A stretch of 64,000 nt of DNA. It comes from Billgrantia antri. GTDB lineage: Bacteria > Pseudomonadota > Gammaproteobacteria > Pseudomonadales > Halomonadaceae. Of this stretch, positions 24,655 through 32,520 are shown one piece after another. Within the stretch, counting starts at the first letter, position 1. Every line of letters begins with the position of its first letter. The notes beneath the pieces are model-generated. The model was given only the letters and a program-made list of their open reading frames with translations, was not told the DNA's origin and made no database searches. The DNA lies in the NCBI RefSeq assembly GCF_019430905.1, contig NZ_JAHYCA010000001.1, positions 295,095-359,094 of the forward strand, read 5' to 3'. The position numbers were made by a program, and so were the translations under genes.

Positions 24655-26994
24655 TCAGTTCCCGGCTGCCATGGCGTCGGCCGGGGTTGGTTGGGAGTCG
24701 CCCAGTTGTGTCAGCGTGGATTCGACGGCAACGGTCCAGCACGTTCTTTCCTCCAGCCAGCGGTCCAGCTGTTGTATCGTCTCCGCCGAAGGAGGCTCGC
24801 CGTTGGCCGTGCGGCAGCCCGGCAGCAGCGCCGCCAGGGCATCGAGCCGGGACAGCGGCGTTGGGGGAGCGGGCGCGGATTCCGTGCCGGCCATGACCCA
24901 GACCGGCAGCTCGCGTGGCAACAGCGGAAAGGCTTCCGCCGCGGGTGGAGCGGCTCCCGGCCCTGGCAGGCCGAGCGGCTCCAGGCGCACCTGTTCGCCC
25001 TCCTGCACCAGCCTGACGCCACGGGAGAACCGGCTGCGGAGAGCCGAAGGCAGGGCGGCAAGCGCCTCCCGCGTTTGGGTATCGCTGGCGATACAGAGCG
25101 CGGCGTTGCCTGCCGGTGTCACCACGAGATAGGCGTCGATCACCGGCTGCCCAGGCGTCGCGGCCTGACGCAGCAGGAACTCCGTCAGGGCCGGTACGAT
25201 GGCAGGGAGAGTCAGGCGTGAGGCGATCAGCGTATCGTCCGACGCCAGGGCATACCCCGCCGCCGCCTTCAGCAGTGCCAGCCGATGCAGTCCCTGGGCC
25301 GCCTCGGCGCCGAGCGGCATGAGCCCATCCCCTAATCCCGCCTGCAGGCGCTCCATGGCAGCGATGTCGGCCACCTCCAGCGCCCAGCGCCGCTGCTCGT
25401 GCGCCAGCAGCACCGTCTGGCCGGCCTCGTCATTCGTCGGCGGTGCGCCAGCAGCAGCGTCATGTTCCGGTAGCGCGGTCTCCTCGTCGCCGCGCTGACA
25501 CAGCAGGCCCAGGCGGCACCACTCCGCAAGCGTCGACCCTACCTCTGCGCGCAACGCCTCAGTGTCAAGGGTGTCACCCGCCTCGGCGGTCGCCGCCCCC
25601 AGCGCCTCGACGATTGCCTCCGGATCGAGCCCCTCGGTGGCCAGCAGCCAGATCAACGCCGCGGTGTCGTTGGGGCGATACAGACGACCACTCTCGGCGT
25701 CATAGAGAGCCAACTGCTGGTCGTCGTAGAACTCACTAACGCGACGGCGCATCAGCTTGGGGCGCGGCACACGACGGCCGGCCAGGCCGTCTGCCAGTGC
25801 CAGATCCTCGGGCGTAGGCAACGAAAAGTACGCCAGGTAGCGCTCCGGGTCGGCGGCGGGCAGCAGGCGCCGGAAGCCGCCGGCCCTGGCCAGCTCCGCC
25901 TCGGCGTCGGCCAGCGGATCGGTGGCTTCGGTCGTCTTGTCGTCAGCCAGACCGGTCAGCGCGATCAGGTCGCGCACCAGGTCGCCCTTGATCCGCTCCT
26001 CGATGAGCCCACCGCTTTCGGGCGCGGCACAGGTCCCCAGCGACGGGCTCAGGTTGCATTCGAGGATCCATGGCTTGAGGGTATCGTCGATCAGGCAGTC
26101 GAGGCCCAGCAGCTCGTAACAGCCACTCGGGTCGGCGCCCACGGCGGCGGTGCGGCTTCGCATCGCATCGACACCGGCGATGGCAGTAAGGCTCACGAGT
26201 TCCTCGATTCGCTCGAACAGCACCGCGTTGTCGTGCCCCTGTTCGCGCAGCCAGGCGCGGTAACGGTCGAGATCGATGAACTCCACCGGCACCTCGGCGC
26301 GGGTGTTTAGCGCATTGATGTCGGGATTGGTCAGCTGGCTGTAGGGGTTATCGGCATCGTCCGGATCCCAAGGCTCGGAAGCGAGCTTGGCGAAGCCTTG
26401 GCGATAGAGGTAGACCCGCAGCGGCGCGAGCGAGGCGATCAGCACGTAGAGCCGCAGCACGTACTTGTGCCCGCGAATGGTATGCGGATGATCGAGATAC
26501 TCCTGCACCAGCCAGTCGGGCGCCAGCGGTGCCTCGCCGGCATCACGCAGCACCCGCACGCCCTTGCCCTTGGAAGCATTGGTCGGTTTCAGGATCCAGC
26601 GCTGGGTGGGGTTGTCCCGAGCGGCCTGCTGCAGTGCGTGATAGTCGTGCGGCATGACATAGGCGCGGGGGAAGAAGTCCAGGCGCGAGGTCAAGGGGTG
26701 CCGCTCGCCGAAGCCATCGACCAGGCACGCTCGCAGGTTCGCCAGGCTCTCGTGCAGTCGGCTCTTGACGGTAAGCGCCGCATTGCCGGGAAAGTGGTTG
26801 ATCCGCCGCCGGGGCGAGGCATTGCGGAACTGAGCGGGCTCGGGCATGCCGGTGACCCAGGCGGCGTCCCAGTGGCGCTCGTCGCCCTCCTCCCAGCCCC
26901 GGGCTTCGAGAGCCTCGCGAAAGAATAGGTCCTGCTCGGCGGCCCGCTTGCCCGCCAGCCAGAAACGCCGCGGGGGCAACTGCTGTTCCGTCAT
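24655..26994 (-). CDS. TTL-like ATP-grasp ligase with PqqD-like domain
   Basis: This 779-aa protein has three parts. Residues about 1-375 form a tubulin-tyrosine-ligase-like ATP-grasp domain with the ATP-binding WILKPTNASKGKGVRV, the segment RGHKYVLRLYVLIASLAP and the metal-binding YELLGLDCLIDD plus PWILECNLSPSLG. Residues about 410-500 look like a PqqD peptide-chaperone domain (NDTAALIWLLATEGLDPEAI and a following helical EWCRLGLL). The last 270 residues resemble the N-terminal part of HprK-related proteins but are less certain. TTL-like enzymes add amino acids to peptide ends or Glu side chains. The start at 26994 has AGGAGA upstream. The adjacent Glu-rich peptide is the likely substrate (inference). 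Confidence 0.82.
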   Translation of the reverse strand: MTEQQLPPRRFWLAGKRAAEQDLFFREALEARGWEEGDERHWDAAWVTGMPEPAQFRNASPRRRINHFPGNAALTVKSRLHESLANLRACLVDGFGERHPLTSRLDFFPRAYVMPHDYHALQQAARDNPTQRWILKPTNASKGKGVRVLRDAGEAPLAPDWLVQEYLDHPHTIRGHKYVLRLYVLIASLAPLRVYLYRQGFAKLASEPWDPDDADNPYSQLTNPDINALNTRAEVPVEFIDLDRYRAWLREQGHDNAVLFERIEELVSLTAIAGVDAMRSRTAAVGADPSGCYELLGLDCLIDDTLKPWILECNLSPSLGTCAAPESGGLIEERIKGDLVRDLIALTGLADDKTTEATDPLADAEAELARAGGFRRLLPAADPERYLAYFSLPTPEDLALADGLAGRRVPRPKLMRRRVSEFYDDQQLALYDAESGRLYRPNDTAALIWLLATEGLDPEAIVEALGAATAEAGDTLDTEALRAEVGSTLAEWCRLGLLCQRGDEETALPEHDAAAGAPPTNDEAGQTVLLAHEQRRWALEVADIAAMERLQAGLGDGLMPLGAEAAQGLHRLALLKAAAGYALASDDTLIASRLTLPAIVPALTEFLLRQAATPGQPVIDAYLVVTPAGNAALCIASDTQTREALAALPSALRSRFSRGVRLVQEGEQVRLEPLGLPGPGAAPPAAEAFPLLPRELPVWVMAGTESAPAPPTPLSRLDALAALLPGCRTANGEPPSAETIQQLDRWLEERTCWTVAVESTLTQLGDSQPTPADAMAAGN

Positions 26995-27102
26995 GCTCGC
27001 GATCTCCTGTGTCTTGTTATCGACGCGTGGCCGCATTCACACCGCTGTCGGCGACCGTTGGGCCCGGGCGGATTGCCAGAGCCCTCTGTCCGTCGTTCCG
27101 TC

Positions 27103-27131
27103 TGTGTCGCCGCGACCTCGCGTTCCTTACA
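27103..27131 (-). promoter_or_regulatory. Probable ECF promoter of the ligase/peptide operon
   Basis: Minus strand: TGTAAGG (27131-27125), 15 nt, CGACACA (27109-27103), 108 nt before the start at 26994. The intergenic region 26995-27286 holds no gene. Confidence 0.65.
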
Positions 27132-27194
27132 ACCGATAGCAGTCGATCGCCACTCTGTCGCTGATAAAGTCTCGGGCGTTATGCCCTTGGGGAA

Positions 27195-27223
27195 TGTATC
27201 GAAGGGAAAGCGTTCTCGACGAA
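27195..27223 (+). promoter_or_regulatory. Weak ECF-like site upstream of the rhodanese gene
   Basis: TGTATCG (27195-27201), 15 nt, CGACGAA (27217-27223), 63 nt before the start. The spacing and -10 box fit but the -35 box deviates at two positions. Confidence 0.3.
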
Positions 27224-27286
27224 ACGTTGCGGCTACCACGCCTCCGACCTAGGCTCCTTCCAACCCCCTGTAAGGAGGACAGTCTT

Positions 27287-28243
27287 ATGCGAACCCCACT
27301 GATCGTGGCGGTCGCCGCGCTGACGTTTGCCGGCACCGCCCAGGCGATGCACCCCTCTCCCCTGGTCGATGCCGAATGGCTCGATGGTCAACGAAACAAT
27401 GACGCTCTCGTGGTACTGGACGTGCGCTCCGCCATCGATGACGGCGGCGACCGTGCCGCCTTCGAAGCCGCCCGTATTCCCGGCAGCCGCTACAGCAACT
27501 ATGCCGAGGATGGCTGGCGCGAGGAGCGCGATGGCGTGGCCGGCCTGATGCCGGATACCGAGGCGCTGGCCGAGCTGATCGGCGGCCTGGGGATCGGCAA
27601 CGACGACACCGTAGTCGTCGTGCCCGCCGGCACCGGCCCGACCGACTTCGGCAGCGCTACCCGGGTCTACTGGACCTTCAAGGCCCTCGGCCATGACGAG
27701 GTGGCGATCCTCAACGGCGGCTTTGCCGGCTGGGAGCAGCAGGGTTTCGAGACTGCCAGCGGCCCGACCGACCCGCCCGAGGCGACCTCCTTCAGCGCGA
27801 CGCTGCGCGAGGAACTGCTGGCCACCGACGCGGAGGTCGAAGCGTCACGCCAGGCGGGAGAGCAACTGGTCGATGCCCGCCCCGAGGGGTTTTTCCGGGG
27901 CGAGGAGCAGTCGCCCGCCGCGCGGGTGCCGGGCACCATCCCGGGTTCGGTGAACCTGCCCCACCACGATGCCCTGGTCGAACGCAACGGTGCCTGGTAT
28001 CTGGAACCCGAGCGGCTAACGGCAGCCATCGATGCCCTGGAGCTGGACCGGGAGGCGCCGACCGTTACCTTCTGCAATACCGGGCATTGGGCCTCCAGCG
28101 GCTGGTTTCAGCTCAGCGAAGTCGGAGGTCTCGACGACGTCACCATGTACGACGGTTCGATGGCCGCCTGGACCCGCGACGACTCGCGCCCCGTGCACCT
28201 GGCCGACCGCGGCACCGTGAAGGTGGGCGAACTGCTCGAGTAG
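27287..28243 (+). CDS. Periplasmic two-domain rhodanese sulfurtransferase
   Basis: This 318-aa protein has a signal peptide (MRTPLIVAVAALTFAGTAQA) and two rhodanese domains. The N-terminal inactive one (about 25-155) contains VLDVRSAIDDGGDRAAFEAARIPG. The C-terminal catalytic one (about 170-295) has the active-site loop FCNTGHWAS with the persulfide-forming cysteine. It moves sulfane sulfur from thiosulfate or a similar donor to an acceptor in the periplasm. The start at 27287 has a perfect AAGGAGG site. It is divergent from the ATP-grasp/peptide operon, and a weak ECF-like site lies upstream. Confidence 0.9.
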   Translation: MRTPLIVAVAALTFAGTAQAMHPSPLVDAEWLDGQRNNDALVVLDVRSAIDDGGDRAAFEAARIPGSRYSNYAEDGWREERDGVAGLMPDTEALAELIGGLGIGNDDTVVVVPAGTGPTDFGSATRVYWTFKALGHDEVAILNGGFAGWEQQGFETASGPTDPPEATSFSATLREELLATDAEVEASRQAGEQLVDARPEGFFRGEEQSPAARVPGTIPGSVNLPHHDALVERNGAWYLEPERLTAAIDALELDREAPTVTFCNTGHWASSGWFQLSEVGGLDDVTMYDGSMAAWTRDDSRPVHLADRGTVKVGELLE

Positions 28244-28302
28244 CCCTAACGAGCGCTGACGCCCACCGGGGACAAGTTTTCCGGGAGTGGTGCGCTTGCT
28301 TT

Positions 28303-28320
28303 ATGGAACGATCGGTTCTA
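28303..28320 (+). promoter_or_regulatory. Probable TetR operator upstream of tetR
   Basis: ATGGAACGATCGGTTCTA matches the site at 28955-28972 at most positions and contains an imperfect dyad centred on CGATCG. It ends 11 nt before the regulator start. Confidence 0.55.
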
Positions 28321-28330
28321 AATTCACCCC

Positions 28331-28918
28331 ATGACACGAGGACGCCCCCTGACATTCAACCCCGACCAGGCCGTGCAATCCGCCATGCAGGTGTTCTGGT
28401 CGCGCGGTTACGACAGCGCTTCCACCCGCGACCTGCTGGCCGCTATGGGTCTTTCGCGCAGCAGCCTCTATCAGGCCTTCGGCAACAAGGAGCAGCTGTT
28501 CGTCGACGCCCTGCGCCGCTATCGCGAAGCGCTGCTCGACCGCCTGCGCCAACATCAGGCCCGCGCACCGACGGCCTACGCCTTCTTCGAGGGCCTGTTT
28601 CGCGCCACCGCGCAGGATGCCGGCAGCGAACGCGCCGCCCTGGGTTGCCTGATCTTCAATTCGGCTACCGAGCTGGGGCAACGCGATGAACTTGCCGCAG
28701 CCGAGGCCAGGCGCAGCTTGGCGGCCATTACCGAGCTGTTCCAGGCGGCGGTGGAGCGTGGCCAGGCCGAGGGCAGCATCGCCCTGCATCAGGATCCGGA
28801 GGTACTCGCCACCTACCTGACCATGGGAATGGCGGGGCTGCGTACTCTGCTCAAATCGGGGGCCGACCGCCACCAGATCGATGCCGCAACGACACTGATC
28901 CTCCGCGCGCTACGCTGA
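28331..28918 (+). CDS. TetR/AcrR family transcriptional regulator
   Basis: This 195-aa repressor has an N-terminal helix-turn-helix (VFWSRGYDSASTRDLLAAMGLSRSSLYQAFGNKEQLF, split here between residues 20 and 57) and an all-helical ligand domain with a cysteine in ALGCLIFNS. It most likely controls itself and the downstream AhpD-like gene, since related operator-like palindromes precede both. The ligand is unknown. Confidence 0.92.
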   Translation: MTRGRPLTFNPDQAVQSAMQVFWSRGYDSASTRDLLAAMGLSRSSLYQAFGNKEQLFVDALRRYREALLDRLRQHQARAPTAYAFFEGLFRATAQDAGSERAALGCLIFNSATELGQRDELAAAEARRSLAAITELFQAAVERGQAEGSIALHQDPEVLATYLTMGMAGLRTLLKSGADRHQIDAATTLILRALR

Positions 28919-28950
28919 TCGCAGCATGCCCGCGGATGGATCACTCCGCC

Positions 28951-28976
28951 ATATATGGATCGATAGGTCCATATAT
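28951..28976 (+). promoter_or_regulatory. Probable TetR operator upstream of the AhpD-like gene
   Basis: Perfect 9-bp inverted arms (28951-28959 and 28968-28976) flank CGATAG. The inner 18 bases at 28955-28972 share the pattern ATGGAnCGATnGGTnC with the site upstream of tetR. Confidence 0.7.
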
Positions 28977-29012
28977 TGAAAGACGCCAGACGATGCACGA
29001 CAGGAGGTTCAC

Positions 29013-29582
29013 ATGACAGCCGACTACCAGATCCAGCTCGAGCCCCAGACCCTCGACAATGCCGATGAAAAGGCACGGCCGCTGCTCGAGAAAGCCAATG
29101 CCAAGCTGGGCTTCGTGCCCAACATGTACACCCACATGGCCAAGGCGCCCGGTGTGCTCGACACCTATCTTCATGGTTATGAGCTGTTCCGCCAGAATTC
29201 CGGGTTCACGCCGCCCGAGCAGGAGGTCGTCTTCCTCACCATCAGCCGGCTCAACGGCTGCGACTACTGCATGTCGGCCCACAGCATGCTGGCCGAGAAG
29301 GCCTCCCAGGTGCCTGCCGACGTGATCGATGCCATCCGCAACGACCAGGCGATCCCCGATCCGCACCTGGCGGCGCTGAACACCTTTACCCGGGTAATGT
29401 TCGATACCCGGGGCATGCCGGGCAAGGCAGACGTGCAGGCCTTCCTCGAAGCCGGCTACGATGAGGGACAGGTGCTGCAGATCGTGCTGGCACTCGCGGT
29501 CAAGACGCTCAGCAACTACTCGAACCATCTCAACCATCCCGAGCTGGACGATGCATTCTCCGGCCATGCCTGGCAGCGTTGA
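29013..29582 (+). CDS. Carboxymuconolactone decarboxylase/AhpD-like peroxidase
   Basis: This 189-aa protein belongs to the AhpD-like fold. The redox motif is LNGCDYCMSAHSML (about residues 83-96), a C-x2-C with the downstream histidine that marks peroxidase-type family members. It probably reduces organic peroxides or serves as a disulfide relay in the cytoplasm. It follows a TetR regulator and a strong palindromic operator, so it is the likely target gene. AGGAGG precedes the start. Confidence 0.9.
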   Translation: MTADYQIQLEPQTLDNADEKARPLLEKANAKLGFVPNMYTHMAKAPGVLDTYLHGYELFRQNSGFTPPEQEVVFLTISRLNGCDYCMSAHSMLAEKASQVPADVIDAIRNDQAIPDPHLAALNTFTRVMFDTRGMPGKADVQAFLEAGYDEGQVLQIVLALAVKTLSNYSNHLNHPELDDAFSGHAWQR

Positions 29583-29639
29583 GGCGCTCGGGAAATTGTA
29601 GCTGGCGCCTCGCTACGCTGGAACGAAATGAGGTGAATC

Positions 29640-30293
29640 ATGAACAACAATGAGCCTGATGCTTCCGGCGAGATAGCGCAGGATCGTGACGCTCCTTCGC
29701 CGGACGCATCGCTTGCAGGAAACCAGCAGGATCGAATGCAGCGCCTGGCCGCCGTCCGACCACGCCTGCTCTCCTTCGCCCGTTTGCATCTACGCCAAAA
29801 CACCGCTGCGGAAGACGCCGTGCAGGACGCCCTGGAAGCCGCCATCGAGAAGGATGCCAGCTTCTCCGGCCGCTCCGGCTACGAAACCTGGGTCTTCGGC
29901 ATTCTCAAGCACAAGATCCTCGATATCATGCGTGCCCAGAAGCGCCAGGGACTGTGGCAGCCGCTCGAGGACGAAAGCGATGACGACGCCATCGACCGCC
30001 AGTTTCAGCAGAGCGGGCGCTGGCAGAAGGAAGCCCGTCCCAGCAGTTGGGGCGAGCCCGAGGCGGTATTCGAAAACGAGCGTTTCTGGAAGGTGTTCGA
30101 TGCCTGCATGATCGTGCTGCCGGACACTCAAGCCCGGGTCTTTTCGCTTCGCGAGCTGATGGGCCTCACGACCGAACAGATCTGCCGGGAACTGGCGATC
30201 AAGGAAAACAACTGCTGGATCATCCTGCATCGCGCGCGGTTGCGACTGCGGAGCTGCATCGAGCAGGGCTGGCTGACAGGAGAAGACGCTTGA
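29640..30293 (+). CDS. ECF-type sigma-70 family RNA polymerase sigma factor
   Basis: This 217-aa protein carries sigma region 2 (NTAAEDAVQDALEAAI and YETWVFGILKHKILDIMR, about 45-100) and region 4 (IVLPDTQARVFSLRELMGL followed by TEQICRELAIKENNCWIILHRARLRLR, about 155-210). A charged linker of about 50 residues separates them. The stop overlaps the start of a zinc anti-sigma gene. It is the only alternative sigma factor in the window and the best candidate for reading the repeated TGTAAGG-N15-CGAC sites, although no such site is obvious in front of its own gene. A GAGGTG ribosome site precedes the ATG. Confidence 0.92.
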   Translation: MNNNEPDASGEIAQDRDAPSPDASLAGNQQDRMQRLAAVRPRLLSFARLHLRQNTAAEDAVQDALEAAIEKDASFSGRSGYETWVFGILKHKILDIMRAQKRQGLWQPLEDESDDDAIDRQFQQSGRWQKEARPSSWGEPEAVFENERFWKVFDACMIVLPDTQARVFSLRELMGLTTEQICRELAIKENNCWIILHRARLRLRSCIEQGWLTGEDA

Positions 30294-30502
30294 TGATCAT
30301 GTGTCGTCGCGCCACGGAATTGATGTCGCAACGTCTCGACCGCCCACTGCGCTGGTCTGAACGCATATCCTTGCGGTTCCATCTCTCCATGTGCGGGGCC
30401 TGCTGCCAGTGCAACCGGCAGTTCGAGCTGCTGCACCGGGCGGGTGATCGCTTCACCTCGGCGCCGTCGGCGGAAGAGCCTTCATCTTCCAATCAAGAGT
30501 GA
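30293..30502 (+). CDS. Zinc-binding anti-sigma factor
   Basis: This 69-aa protein has the zinc anti-sigma signature H-x3-C-x2-C in FHLSMCGACCQC (about residues 28-39). The ATG shares one base with the sigma stop (TGATG), so the two genes are translationally coupled and the product is the expected partner that holds the sigma factor inactive. The extra cysteines in the CCQC segment could make it redox- or metal-sensitive. It has a paralogue at 13763-13963. Confidence 0.88.
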   Translation: MIMCRRATELMSQRLDRPLRWSERISLRFHLSMCGACCQCNRQFELLHRAGDRFTSAPSAEEPSSSNQE

Positions 30503-30900
30503 AATCTCCCACCTTTACCTTTCCTCACCCCAAGCCCCACCAGCAAAGCCGTCCGTTTCTGAACGGTTTGAAACGAAGGAACGCTGCCCATGACGCCGGA
30601 CCGACGGCCGTACTTTGGGTAACGATTCGTCAAGGAAATCCGCCACGTAGTAAGTGCTGCAGAACGTCGATACGACGACTTCGCGCAGTGACGGCCCATG
30701 CCCCCGTTCCCGTCTCGGCTTTACTCAGGTTATGGGCGAATTTCACTTCGCCCCCTTAGGATTCATCGACTATACCTATGCAACGTCACCTTCTGCCTGC
30801 TTCTTCTCAAGGCCAGGAACCGCCTGAAAGCAAGCGCCTCGAAAGGAAAAGGGGACCGTCTAAGCATCTTCGCCATGCCACAACAGGGAGGTCCGTCATC
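30503..30900. other. Intergenic region upstream of glgA
   Basis: These 398 bases contain no recognisable gene. Two hairpins are visible: CCGTT-tctg-AACGG at 30553-30566 and a perfect 7-bp stem GGGCGAA/TTCGCCC at 30734-30740 with 30747-30753. A -10-like CTATACC lies near 30769-30776. The glgA promoter is presumably here. Confidence 0.5.
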
Positions 30901-32520
30901 ATGGGCAATGTGGCACTGAAGGGTATCAATTACGAAACCGGAAACGACGGTCGAAGCCGCTCGTTGACACTCGGTGGCGATGTACCTCTTGCCGAACGCC
31001 ACGTCGAGGAGGGTGACAACGATAGCGACGATCCGCGCGGACACGGCGCGCCGAGCCTTCCCTCACAGCGCGTCCTCTTCGTCACTTCCGAAATTGCCGA
31101 TTTCGTCAAGGTCGGGGGGCTTGGCGACGTGTCTTCGGCCCTTCCCCGGGCGCTGGCGGCCCATCACGACATTCGCATCCTGATACCCGCCTACCGGGAA
31201 GTCGTCGCCTCGTCACGCGAGATCCGCCACGTCGGTCAGCTTCCCGCTCACGCCGATCTGCCTGCCTGCGACATCGGCGAGATGACTTGTGACGACGGCC
31301 TGATCATCTATGTGTTGCTCTGCCCTGAACTCTACGAACGAGAAGGTGGCCCCTACGGCACCGGGCCGGGCGGATATGGCAGCAGTGGCTGGGAGGACAA
31401 TGATGTCCGCTTCGCCCGTCTGTCGCTGGCCGCAGCCGAGATCGGTGCCGGCCATGCCGGGCTCGACTGGCAGCCGCAGCTCTTGCACCTCAACGACTGG
31501 GCGTGCGGGCTGGCACCGGCCTACCTGCACTGGATGGGGCGCAACGTACCCAGCGTGTTCACGATCCACAACCTGGCCTATCAGGGCCTGTACGATGCGT
31601 CTCGCTGCGCGGCCCTGGGCATTCCCGATTCGGCGTTTCACATCGAAGGCGTCGAGTATTACGGCAAACTCTCCTTCATGAAGGCCGGCATCGTCCATGC
31701 CTCGCATGTGACCACGGTCAGCGCGACCTACGCCCAGGAGATCACTACGCCCGACTTCGGCTGCGGCCTGGAGGGTCTGTTGCGCTGCAAGGCTGAGCAG
31801 GGACGCCTCAGCGGCATTCCCAACGGCATCGACGATTCTTGGGACCCGCGCACCGACGCCCATCTGGTCCAGGCTTTTTCCTCCAACGACTGGCGCGGCA
31901 AACGGGCCAACGCCGACTACGTGCGCCACCGCTTCGGCCTGGGCCCAAGCGCCGGACCGCTGTTCGCCATGGTCTCGCGCATGGTGCACCAGAAGGGAGT
32001 CGACCTGGTCATCGACGCTGCCCCCCACATCGTCCAGGCCGGCGGGCAGCTGGTATTCATCGGCAAGGGCGAGCGACGCGTCGAGGCACAGCTCGACCGC
32101 CTGGCCGAACGCTACCCTGGCGCCGTGGGCGTCTACATCGGCTTCGATGAAGAGGAAGCGCGCTGCATCTACGCCGGCAGCGACTTCCTGCTGATGCCGT
32201 CGCGCTTCGAGCCCTGCGGCTTGAGTCAGATGTACGCCCAGCGCTTCGGCTCGCTGCCCATCGCCCACCGTACCGGCGGCCTGGCCGACACCATCGAGGA
32301 TGGCGTGACCGGCTTCCTGTTCGACGAGGTCGACCTGGCCGGCTTCATGCAGGCGATTCAGCAAGCCTTTTCGGTCTACCACTCCACGGAGCTGTTCTAC
32401 GCCATGCGCCGGGCCGCCATGACCGGTCGCTATCATTGGCGTCAGTCGATCGCACCCTATACGCAGCTCTACCAACGCATCAGCGAAGAAGCCGGTGTGG
32501 AGGCACGCAGCTCGGCATGA
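30901..32520 (+). CDS. glgA: Glycogen synthase (ADP-glucose type)
   Basis: This 539-aa GT5 enzyme extends alpha-1,4-glucan from ADP-glucose. Its catalytic part begins near residue 55 with VLFVTSEIADFVKVGGLGDV, whose K-x-G-G-L loop binds ADP-glucose. It continues with LHLNDWACGLAP and the C-terminal MVSRMVHQKGVDL and PSRFEPCGLSQMYAQRFG (acid/nucleotide-sugar site). An N-terminal extension of about 55 polar residues precedes the usual start of the family. The ATG at 30901 has GGGAGG upstream. It is the first gene of the glycogen/trehalose operon and overlaps treZ by ATGA. No glgC is present in the window. Confidence 0.94.
   Translation: MGNVALKGINYETGNDGRSRSLTLGGDVPLAERHVEEGDNDSDDPRGHGAPSLPSQRVLFVTSEIADFVKVGGLGDVSSALPRALAAHHDIRILIPAYREVVASSREIRHVGQLPAHADLPACDIGEMTCDDGLIIYVLLCPELYEREGGPYGTGPGGYGSSGWEDNDVRFARLSLAAAEIGAGHAGLDWQPQLLHLNDWACGLAPAYLHWMGRNVPSVFTIHNLAYQGLYDASRCAALGIPDSAFHIEGVEYYGKLSFMKAGIVHASHVTTVSATYAQEITTPDFGCGLEGLLRCKAEQGRLSGIPNGIDDSWDPRTDAHLVQAFSSNDWRGKRANADYVRHRFGLGPSAGPLFAMVSRMVHQKGVDLVIDAAPHIVQAGGQLVFIGKGERRVEAQLDRLAERYPGAVGVYIGFDEEEARCIYAGSDFLLMPSRFEPCGLSQMYAQRFGSLPIAHRTGGLADTIEDGVTGFLFDEVDLAGFMQAIQQAFSVYHSTELFYAMRRAAMTGRYHWRQSIAPYTQLYQRISEEAGVEARSSA

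Noticed and set aside
27269..27297. TGTAAGG at 27269 as an eighth ECF promoter
   Set aside because: It overlaps the ribosome-binding AAGGAGG of the rhodanese gene, and no CGAC box follows at 15 nt.
29590..29640. TGTAGCT upstream of the ECF sigma gene as an autoregulatory site
   Set aside because: The -35-like word has two mismatches and the sequence at the right distance (TGGAACG) does not match the -10 box.
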